From the NCBI GenBank assembly GCA_051655155.1, contig JBOFZL010000083.1, positions 1 to 64,000 on the forward strand: 64,000 nt of DNA. The letters run 5' to 3'. The position numbers and the translations under genes are program-made. The notes below the pieces were generated by a model that was given only the letters and a program-made list of their open reading frames with translations, did no database searches and had not been told where the DNA came from. Shown here one piece after another: positions 45,489 to 54,900 of this stretch. The first letter of the stretch is position 1. Each line of letters opens with the position of its first letter. The stretch comes from JBOFZL01 sp051655155. Lineage in GTDB: Bacteria; Bacillota; Clostridia; Peptostreptococcales; Filifactoraceae.

Positions 45489-46409
45489 CTATTTTCTCGG
45501 TCCTAAGAATTTATCTCCATTTAAATGAATCATATGATCTGGCATATCTGCAATCCATACTTCTGTTTCCCAAGCTAATGACTCTGAAAATTTTTTGAAT
45601 GTTTTAAAATCTAAAAATGCTGTTACATATATTTTCCCAGCCGAAACATTTTCCGTCATTTCTTCAATTTCTTTTATTCGCTTTGGCTCCATTGCACCTA
45701 CAGAAGTTACAGACTCAACAAAATAAATCCAATCCTTAACCTCTGAATATAAAACAACATCAGGCATTTTATCATGAAGTGATATCTCAAAGCCAAGTTC
45801 TTTTAATTTCTCCTCATTTTTCACCAAATCCTTTTGAATTGTATCGCCAACATACAAACATTCAGAGTTCTCAGCAAACCGTGGAGCAAATTCTTCAATA
45901 ATCAATTTTTGTAATTGATTATGCTTACCGGGAGAAAATGTGAAATCGTCTCCGTTTATTTTGACTGGCATTTTTTTTACTGCCTTTTTAGAACTGTATA
46001 AATCAATTAAGTTCTGATGAGATTCCAAAAAAATGTTTTTATGTTCTTCCCAACGATTTGATTGAAATGTTTTTACTAATGATAACATTTCATCAGTTAA
46101 ACGATACCTATAATTAGGGCTATTTGTTGCTTTCCCATTATCCTCAATAAACGCTGCATTTCTAAAATGATGCATTGCTTGCTTACGGAATGTTTCTCTA
46201 CTATTCTCTGCATACGAAACTTCATAAAACTCTCTAATAAAAGCGATAACATCATGTATTCTTATCCATTTATTAGTTGCATTATCCCATTTATCATTCT
46301 TTTTAATATCTGCCATTGCTAAAATAACATACCCACATAAATCCGACTGTTGTTTCAGCGGAACTTTCAACTCATTCAAAATATTCTTTGCTTCTTTTAA
46401 TTTAGACAT
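45489..46409 (-). CDS. Type II restriction endonuclease, BsuBI/PstI family
   Basis: The 306-residue protein has an N-terminal helical DNA-recognition part and a C-terminal nuclease with PDVVLYSEVKDWIYFVESVT (PD...E-x-V core) and SAGKIYVTAFLDFKTFKKF, the conserved BsuBI/PstI C-terminal domain. Known members cut CTGCAG; that this one does is inference. The gene overlaps the methylase gene by eight bases, ensuring co-translation. The ThsA gene starts only nine bases after its stop, so defence genes may be co-transcribed. Confidence 0.9.
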   Translation of the reverse strand: MSKLKEAKNILNELKVPLKQQSDLCGYVILAMADIKKNDKWDNATNKWIRIHDVIAFIREFYEVSYAENSRETFRKQAMHHFRNAAFIEDNGKATNSPNYRYRLTDEMLSLVKTFQSNRWEEHKNIFLESHQNLIDLYSSKKAVKKMPVKINGDDFTFSPGKHNQLQKLIIEEFAPRFAENSECLYVGDTIQKDLVKNEEKLKELGFEISLHDKMPDVVLYSEVKDWIYFVESVTSVGAMEPKRIKEIEEMTENVSAGKIYVTAFLDFKTFKKFSESLAWETEVWIADMPDHMIHLNGDKFLGPRK

Positions 46410-47898
46410 ACATAAATCTCCTTAATATTTCATCACAATTTTCTTCAGACATATCCTTTAATTTAATCAGTTCTTTCCCCATATTCTCAATACAAGTCAG
46501 TGGTGGGATTGGAATCGAATTAATTTCAGTAGCATTCACTTGAGTTGATCCATTTAAAATTCTGTAATAATTATCGTAAAGCGTAGAGTTCATTACAACA
46601 TACAAACCATAAACTAAACAATCTGATAGCCCTTGTAATCCTGTAATAAAATTTATCTTATTCTGTGTACTAATTGCTTTGTACTTTGGATATTTTTTTG
46701 CTAAATAAACACCGCATTGTAATCTACGCTTTTCTTCCTTTGCCGTAAATCTTTTTACAAATAAATAATTTGTATTTTCCTGCAATAATCCCTTTTGCTC
46801 CGTTAATATATACTCATTATCTTTTCCAACAGGGAAAATCACTTTACCATCTTTTATATGTTGTGAATAAAATAAAGGAACTGCTTTTTCCTCTGCATTT
46901 TCTCTCAGAGCTTCTCTGTTTCTAAAATCAACTGTTAAGCCTGTTTTCATTTTTAGGCCAATAGTTTGCAAGGTGTCTTTCCATTTACTTACCTTTTCAA
47001 TCGTATCAGCTTCTTCTTTATCAGTTATCAAAAAAACATATTTATGTTCTCCAGAAACAACCATATCATAAGGAGCTTCAAAAACAGTCTTACTATCAAA
47101 ATCAAAATTGGCGTTTGTTGTAGTTATAGTAATACTATTAGGCTTATTTGATTCTTTCTTAGCCTTAATAATTATGGTCTCTTGTAAAACAGCTTCCTTA
47201 TCAAAAACTTTATCCCTACTAATAAACAAATGAATATGCTCCAAAACTGTTTCGTTTAAAAATCTCTCACGAAACTTTCTAAAATAAGCTCCAGAAGTCC
47301 ATGATCTTGGAACGATAAACACTAATTCGCCATTATCAACTAAATTAAAACTTGCCATCTCCATAAAAAGAAAATATAAGTTCGGTGCTCCATAACAAAT
47401 GTCAGGCATAGATAAAGCTTCATTAGCCATTTTCCCAATCTTTAAATAAGGCGGATTTCCTATAATCACATCGTATTTTTCTGGTTCAGAACACGCACCA
47501 AACATATTGTTATATTCAAGTGTTTGACTTGTTATGTAATTATCCTTAATCACTTTGTATTCAATTTTTAGCGGTGAATTATCACTTATCCATGACAGGT
47601 TCGCATTTAACAGCTCTAAAATGTCATCATTGGTTTCATAACAAGTTATTTTTATAGTTTTAATCTTATCAGTATCAATTATTCTTTGAATAAGCGCTGC
47701 AGTAAGTATTCCTGAGCCTGCTCCCGGATCAAGTATAGAAAGTTCTTTTGAAAATGATGACAAATCAAATAATGATGCCATAAAAAGAGCGGTTTCTTTG
47801 CTTGTGAAAAATTGTCCATTTTTCTTGCGAATTTCTTTTGGCATCTGTTCAATGTATTTATTTGTTGATTCTACTACATAATCAATTATTTTCATCAT
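46402..47898 (-). CDS. N6-adenine DNA methyltransferase of the BsuBI/PstI-type system
   Basis: The 498 residues contain the SAM motif SILDPGAGSGILTAALIQRI and the catalytic motif IGNPPYLKIGK (NPPY), marks of N6-adenine methylases. The C-terminal part (from about 300) is a target-recognition region. It should protect the ICE and host from the adjacent endonuclease. The ATG at 47898 overlaps the end of the controller gene by 17 bases, an arrangement that delays methylase until the controller is made. Confidence 0.92.
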   Translation of the reverse strand: MMKIIDYVVESTNKYIEQMPKEIRKKNGQFFTSKETALFMASLFDLSSFSKELSILDPGAGSGILTAALIQRIIDTDKIKTIKITCYETNDDILELLNANLSWISDNSPLKIEYKVIKDNYITSQTLEYNNMFGACSEPEKYDVIIGNPPYLKIGKMANEALSMPDICYGAPNLYFLFMEMASFNLVDNGELVFIVPRSWTSGAYFRKFRERFLNETVLEHIHLFISRDKVFDKEAVLQETIIIKAKKESNKPNSITITTTNANFDFDSKTVFEAPYDMVVSGEHKYVFLITDKEEADTIEKVSKWKDTLQTIGLKMKTGLTVDFRNREALRENAEEKAVPLFYSQHIKDGKVIFPVGKDNEYILTEQKGLLQENTNYLFVKRFTAKEEKRRLQCGVYLAKKYPKYKAISTQNKINFITGLQGLSDCLVYGLYVVMNSTLYDNYYRILNGSTQVNATEINSIPIPPLTCIENMGKELIKLKDMSEENCDEILRRFMYV

Positions 47899-48097
47899 CT
47901 ACCAGCTCCATAACTTCATTTATATCACAATGCAAACTATCACATATTCTGACAATTACGTCAGTAGTAATATTTTCGCTGTTTTTCATTTTATAAAAAG
48001 TACTTCGGCTAACTTCTGCCTTTTCCATTAGTTCAGTATTTTTCATATCTAAATCTATCATTTTTTTAAATAGTTTTTTATAGCTTATTTTTGACAC
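47882..48097 (-). CDS. Small XRE-type HTH controller of the restriction system
   Basis: The 71-residue protein starts at GTG 48097, with GGAGG six bases upstream; the ATG at 48160 has no ribosome site. It is one Cro/C1 helix-turn-helix (NTELMEKAEVSRSTFYKMKN SENITTDVIVRICD, in two parts). Small HTH genes in front of methylase-endonuclease pairs often are C proteins that time expression. The long downstream overlap with the methylase supports that. No clear C-box was found upstream. Confidence 0.8.
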   Translation of the reverse strand: MSKISYKKLFKKMIDLDMKNTELMEKAEVSRSTFYKMKNSENITTDVIVRICDSLHCDINEVMELVDDENN

Positions 48098-48192
48098 AAT
48101 TATCCTCCATTCGCATAATCTTTTTTTTATTATACCACAATAATTCACTTTTTTCATCATAAACTTCCTCTTACGCAGACATTTTCGAATAT

Positions 48193-48227
48193 AAAAAGAG
48201 CCGGTGCAGTCCTAAGACCACACCGAC
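48193..48227 (-). terminator. Terminator at the end of the conjugation operon (after ssb-like gene)
   Basis: CGGTG (48202-48206) and CACCG (48221-48225) with an inner GTC-CTAA-GAC form a bulged stem. The minus strand then has CTTTTTAT. It ends the minus-strand conjugation transcript and insulates the defence genes. Confidence 0.75.
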
Positions 48228-48234
48228 CATATTA

Positions 48235-48894
48235 TTATCTCTCAGCTTCTTTGGAAGCTTCTTTCTTTTCTTTAGGCTTTTCCTTATCTTCAGCCTGATA
48301 CTTTTTGATAGCTCCAAGCACAGATTCTTTCTTTTCTTCCTGTCCTTTCACCTGTTCTTTTGCCTTTAACAGTTTTGAAGAAAATATCCTAATGTTAGTA
48401 TGTTCCTTGCCTTTATCATCAACGGAAGATCTAATCTGTCCAAAGAGCTTCACAAAATCTCCCTGCTTAAAGTCCTTTGGAAGATCACCCTTTTCTCCGT
48501 ATGCGGAGCAGTTATGATATACTTTCTTTCCATCATCATCTTTGGACGCCACAGAGAAATTTACTACCTTAAAGGCTTCTCCGTTTTTATTTTCCCTTTC
48601 AACTACATCGACCTTTCCTACAATATTTCCAACGACATTGACAAGGTTATCTTTCTCCTCTTGAACATAATGCAGGTTTTTAATCTGTCCCTGTTCTCTT
48701 AAATCTTCAATCATGTAATCAAATTCCTCATGCAGTAAATTAAGGCTGTCATTGTCCATATAAGCCTCGTAGATCTTATCCAAAGCACTTTCATCGTTGA
48801 TACCTTTTTCCATACTGATAACCGCCTTAACAAAGTCCTTGTGGTTATCATTGACCATATCTTCTATCTGATTTCTTAGTGTTTTGTAATCCAT
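48235..48894 (-). CDS. ICE-encoded single-stranded DNA-binding protein (OB fold)
   Basis: The ATG at 48894 has AAAGGAG upstream; the frame to 48912 starts in the ribosome site. In the 219 residues the N-terminal third is helical. The middle (about 75-165) is an OB-fold like SSB (VVGNIVGKVDVVERENKNGE, VNFSVASKDDDGKKVYHNCS). The C-terminus is a lysine/glutamate-rich tail (KEKPKEKKEASKEAER) without the acidic SSB tip. It likely coats the transferred strand or aids establishment in the recipient. It is the last gene of the conjugation operon. Confidence 0.82.
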   Translation of the reverse strand: MDYKTLRNQIEDMVNDNHKDFVKAVISMEKGINDESALDKIYEAYMDNDSLNLLHEEFDYMIEDLREQGQIKNLHYVQEEKDNLVNVVGNIVGKVDVVERENKNGEAFKVVNFSVASKDDDGKKVYHNCSAYGEKGDLPKDFKQGDFVKLFGQIRSSVDDKGKEHTNIRIFSSKLLKAKEQVKGQEEKKESVLGAIKKYQAEDKEKPKEKKEASKEAER

Positions 48895-48915
48895 GTTTTT
48901 ATCTCCTTTCATGGT

Positions 48916-48936
48916 AAAAGGGAGGTTTGCCCTCCC
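48916..48936 (-). terminator. Hairpin between the large helicase gene and ssb-like gene
   Basis: GGGAGG (48920-48925) and CCTCCC (48931-48936) with a five-base loop, followed on the minus strand by TTTT. It starts right after the stop codon of the large gene and ends about 20 bases before the next start, so it may reduce readthrough or act as an attenuator. Confidence 0.6.
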
Positions 48937-48937
48937 C

Positions 48938-51900
48938 TTATCTTAAAAATTCCTGTTCTTTTGTTTTTTGTTTTTCTTCTGTTTTACTTTCTTCCTGATA
49001 AGCTCTAATCTGCCCTAAAATAGACGGCTTATCCTCTGTTTTCTGTGTAGCTTCCTCTTTGGTATGCAGGTTATCCTCCACATCGTATGTTGACTCAAAA
49101 TAGTCGCTGTCCTTAAAGTCATTGTCATATCTATCGAGAATACCGTCATTATCCATATCTTTAGAAAGAGGATCATAGAAGTTACCTTCATCATCAATAT
49201 CAAGTCCAAGTGCTGCCATTAAATCTTCCGAGTCGACATAGACCAAATCAGTAAAGGAAGACAGCTCAATCTCATTTTTCATATTTCTTAGAGCTTCGTT
49301 TTCTCCCTTGTTTTCATAATCAAAACTCTCTGTTTTAATCGGTATATCTTCAATATACTGTGTCCATGTCTTATCCTCTAAATTAAGCTCATATTGGATG
49401 CTGTGTCTTTCGTCAGGCGTATTGGTATAGGCGATGCCAATGTGCCTTAGGTCAGGATACAGGGTATTAAATTCGTCATAACTATGATTTTCTTCATACT
49501 CTCTATTGCAGAAGTCAATGATGGCTCTTTTTACATCTTCTGCAAGGGGATTATCATTTCTCTTTTCTTCCACTTCTCCCATATCAAGGAGCTTATTCAG
49601 TTCAGCCAAGCGAAGCACCTTATTCTTTAGTTCATCGGCTTTTTCAAAAGGCTTTTGTAATTCCTCTTTGGCATTTTCAAGTTGTTCTTTTGTGCTGATG
49701 AGCTTTTCTTCAAGCCTCTTTAATTTATCAGGCATTTTCTCAATGGCATTATCAAGTCTTGTAATATTTCCATCCGCACTCGTTCCAAGCTCTCCTGAAT
49801 GCTTTGCAGCACCGTTTAAGCTAAAGTTATGCTCATTGGTGAAGAAGTTGTAACTCACCTCTAAATCCATGTTTCTATACTTACCAATAATCTTACTCTC
49901 ATTGATTTTAACTTTGGAAATCGCTTCAAGCAGCCTTTCTCCGGCTAATTTCTTATCGGTAATTTTATTTCCTGCAATGGTAATGGAAGTAAACTTTTCC
50001 TCGCCTTCTGCTTTAGGTTCTACACTTGATATATCTTTCTTAACAACGTCTATAAGTTTTTCTGTTCTTGCTATTTCTTCTGGATAGTTTTTAGCCACCT
50101 TATCCTCTAATCTGTAACGATTGGACTTATAGTTTGCTTCAAGCATTTTAAGTTTTGTAACCTCATTATCCAAGTCCATCTTTTCCTTAATCTTTGGATC
50201 TCCTGTTGCAAGTGCTTTAATCTCGGCGTAATTTAAGCTGCTTTCATCCACATCTTCCGCAACTCTTACAGGTGTCTTACTTGTCATAATTTGAGAAATG
50301 AACTTCTGCTTATTCTCTATTGTCTGCCACAAATACGCATCAAAGGTGTTCTCCGTAACATAACGATAGATATTTACTTCCTTGTTTTCATTGCCCTGTC
50401 TTACAATTCTGCCCGCACGCTGCTCTAAATCTGCAGGACGCCAAGGTACATCCAAATCATGAAGTGCAATCAGCTTATTTTGGACATTCGTACCGGCTCC
50501 CATCTTCTGAGTCGAACCCATAAGAATACGAATTTCGCCTTTTCTTACCTTTGCAAAGAGTTCATCCTTTTGCTTGTCTGAGTTAGCTTCATGGATAAAG
50601 GCGATTTCTTCTTTCGGTATTCCCATTGCAACGAGTTTTTCTCTAATATCATCATAGATATTAAACTCTCCATCACCTTTCGGTGTGGACATATCAGAAA
50701 ACAATAGCTGTGTTGACCTATCTTCTTTTGTCTTATCCCAAATGGCAAACACATTTTTCACGCAGACATTTACCTTGCTGTCAGGATTATCAGGTAGCAT
50801 CGGATTGATTAAACGCTGATCTAAGGCAAGTTTTTTACCGTCATTGGTAATTTTAAGCATATTATCTTCATCAGGCTCTACAACCCTATTTCTCACATCA
50901 TCTGCTCTTTCAGATAAGCTCTTTAGGATTTCCTTTTGCTCCTCACTCGGCTCTGTTTTAATCACTTCATAGTGTGCTTCAGGAGTTGGAAGATTTAACA
51001 TATCTGCTGTCTGAATATCTGCAACTTCCTTAAACATTGACATTAGTTCAGGCAAGTTATAGAACTTAGAGAAACGAGTTTTTACTCTGTATCCTGTTCC
51101 CTCCGGAGATAATTCAAAAGCGGACTGCGTTTCTCCAAAGGTAGAAGCCCAGCTATCAAAATGCTCCAAGTTATTCTTTTTAAGGCTATCGTACTGAAGA
51201 TAACGCTGCATGGTATAAAGCTCAGTCATGGAATTTGATACAGGCGTTCCTGTGGCAAAGACAATGCCTTTTCCATTTGTCATTTCGTCCATATATCGAC
51301 ACTTCATGAACATATCAGATGACTTGAATGCCTCACTTTGCCCTATACCTGCTACATTTCTCATTTTTGTATGAAGGTACAAATTCTTAAAACTATGTGC
51401 TTCGTCCACAAAGATCTTATCAACACCAAGTTCTTCAAATGTTATAACATCATCTTTCTTAAAATCATCGTTTAACTTCTCAAGCCTTGTTTCAAGTTTC
51501 TTTTTCGTCTTTTCAAGCTGCTTTACCGTAAAGTTCTGATTTCTATCATGCTTATATTCCTCAACATAGTTTATGATTTCATAAATCTGATCTTGAATAT
51601 GCTTCTCCTGATATTCCTTACTCATTGGGATTTTTTCAAACTGCGTATGCCCGATGACAACGGCATCATATTCTCCTGTGGCAATTCTACCGATGAAACG
51701 CTTACGGTTTTTCGGCTCAAAGTCTTTTTTATTAGCCACCATAATGTTGGCGGATGGATAAAGCTGCATAAACTCTCTGCCAATTTGCCCTGTTAAGTGA
51801 TTCGGTACTACAAATAAAGATTTAGAACACATTCCAAGTCTTTTAGATTCCATTGCAGAAGCTACCATTTCAAAAGTCTTTCCACTACCCACGACATGAG

Positions 51901-54900
51901 CAAGCAGCGTATTTCCTCCGTACAAACTTCTTGCAATAGCGTTTCTCTGATGAGGTCTTAAATCTATTTCTGTGGTCATTCCCTCAAAAGAAAGGTTACT
52001 GCCGTCATATTCTCTGTTACGGATAGAGTTAAAACGCTCGTTATATAATTTTACAAGACGGCTTCTTCTTTCCTGATCACTAAATATCCAGTTCTTAAAT
52101 TCTTCCTTTAAAAGCTCCTGTTTCTGTCCTGCAAGAAGCGTCTCTCTTTTATTTAATACAGAAGTTTTTGAGCCATCCGGATTTACTATCTGGTCAAATA
52201 CCTTTGTTTCTTTTAAGTTCAGTGCATCTTCAATCAGCTTATAGGCATTTACTCTTGATGTACCGTAGGTCATCTCTGCAAGATCATTTCCTCTGTCCCT
52301 GCTTTTTCCTTCTACATTCCATTCACTTGTGAGGTTTGAAAACTTAACCTTTATATCCCATCTTGCATAACCCGGAGTTTTAAGCGTTTCAAAGATGAAT
52401 TTTTCAATATCCTTAATCGGTATCCAAGTAGCTCCGAGTCTTACATTGATTTCACTTGCTTCAAGCTCCTTTGGAAGAACTTTTGTAAGCTCTTCCTTTT
52501 GGTATTCCAAACGGTTCATTTCATAGCTTATCAGCTCTTTTTCTTTTCCATTCTCGGCAAAACCAAGATGAGGAAGCTCTCTTTCCGTCTGTCTGAGCTT
52601 TGATAAGTAGCTATCTACTATGGCAATCTTATCCCTGATATTTCCACTTAAGTATTCATCCTTTGTTACATAACCGTATTTATACGAATTGCTTCCATTG
52701 GCACAGGCAAAGGGCAAATCGCCATCTTCAGGGTTAAAGGAAAGCGGTCTGTAAAAGTTTTGTTCTTCTCTAATATTTAGGTAGATTTCCCCTCGAAGCT
52801 CCTCAATTAAAGTCGGTCTGTCTTTTCCTGTAAGACTTCCCATATAGTCAAAGTCCACATATCCTTTTTCAGATACCGATAAAACAAGAGCTTCTAAAGA
52901 GGTATCCACATGGTCTATGACTTTGGCTTTTGTAATGGTTCTTTTGGAGAAAATGTCTCCCTTTGCCTTGAAGTTTTCTTCTTCATCAAGGATTTCTATG
53001 GATGAAACAAGCGGGAAGTTGCTATCCTCTTTCAAGGCTCTAGTATTGCTTAAATTATTGATAAAGCCATGCTTCTTTGAAAAGTTGTCATATACTTCAT
53101 TTAGTTTTTCCTGTGAAGTCTTGATTTCTTCCTCACTAAAATCTTCTTTCTGCTTGTAAATCACATCTTTTAAGGCAGCATTCAGTTCAAGATAATCCTT
53201 GATTTTTTCTTTGTTTTTATCGGTTACTTCCTTTTTGATAAACAGTGAGTTTTCTCTGTAATAGACTTCATCATCAATTAAGGTATAAGAGAAGTTCTTT
53301 ACATCATCCGTTGCAGGGATTGAAGTAATTTCATCATCTAAAAGCTCTATTTCTTCATACTTGGCATCTTTTGAAATTCTTTCTCCTGCAATCTCGATTT
53401 TATCTTTTAATGAGGCCATATTTAGCTCTGTGCCTAAATAAGCTATCGGCTCACAAGTTAGAGTTTTCCCAAATCTTCCTGAAACTTCACGCATAGAGCC
53501 AAGCACCTGCTCAGGATGATCGACAAAGTATTTGTTATATACAAGCCCCTTTTCATCTTCCGCAAGATGGATCCAATCTTCATCTCGCTCTAATACGCTA
53601 TCTCTTTTCTTTAAGAAGATAATATCACTTGTTACTTCCGTTCCGGCTACGCCCTTAAAGGTATCATTCGGAAGTCTGATTGCCCCTAAAAATTCGGCTC
53701 TTGCTGCAAGATAGCGTCTTACACTTTCATCTTTTTTATCCATTGTTCCTGAAGATGTGATAAAGGCGATAATACCGCCGTTTCTTACTTTATCAATGGA
53801 CTTGGCAAAGAAATAATCGTGGATAAGGAAATTATTTTTGTTATACTCCCTGTCATTTATCTTATATTCTCCGAACGGCACATTTCCGATTGCTACATCA
53901 AAAAAGTTATTGGAAAAGGAAGTTTCTTCAAGTCCTTTAACCTGTATATCACTTTCAGGGTATAACAGTTTTCCAATCCTACCGCTTATAGAGTCAAGCT
54001 CTACACCATAAAACTTTGACTTGTTCATTTCATCAGGAAGATTTCCTATAAAGTTTCCGATACCCATTGATGGCTCAAGGATATTTCCGTTCTTAAATCC
54101 CATACCGGAAAGTGTCTTATATACGCCGTCAATAACAGTTTTAGGTGTATAAAAGCTTGTCAAGGTAGATTCTCTTGCAGCTTCATATTCTGCCTGTGAT
54201 AAGTTTTCCTTTAGAAAGCTCCTCGCTTCTTTCCACTGTCCGTCCTTACTTTCATCAAAGACTTCGGAAAGTCCGCCCCAGCCCACATACTTTGCTAAAA
54301 CTTCCTGAGCTGTACTGTCAAGTTCCCTTTCTCCACTCTCTACACGATTAAGCATAGAAATTGCTTCAAGATTTTGATTTAATCTTTCGCTTGGGCTTAA
54401 CTTTTCAGGGAGCGTTTCTTCTGTAATTTTAAAGTTATGAGCTTTCTTTTTCTTTATTTCAATTTCTTCAATAGTCTGCTCGGGCTTACTATATGTTTGA
54501 TTTTCAAATACCCTCTCAAGGTCGCTTTCCAGACGATAAGGAATTACATCGGAGCCTGTTATCATACCGCCAAGATACTCGGCATTATCCTTAACCGTTA
54601 CCGTCTTTAGGTTATTTCCCATGTCATCAAAGCGTGTGATGGTATAGTTTTTGTCCTTGTATTTAATTTCATCTCCAACGATAAACGCAGGTCTTTCAGG
54701 GCTTACTTGTCTTAATAAATCTTCATTATTTGTAAAGGCTACAATAGGGATTTGATGGTTTCCACTTCTTACAGGATCAAGCCACAAATCATTTCTTTCT
54801 GTGATTTCATTCTTAGAAATTTCTCTGACTTTGTATTCTTCATGATTAAAATAGACAGTATCACCTGTTTTAACTGCAAAATCTTCTAAAAGACTTTCCT

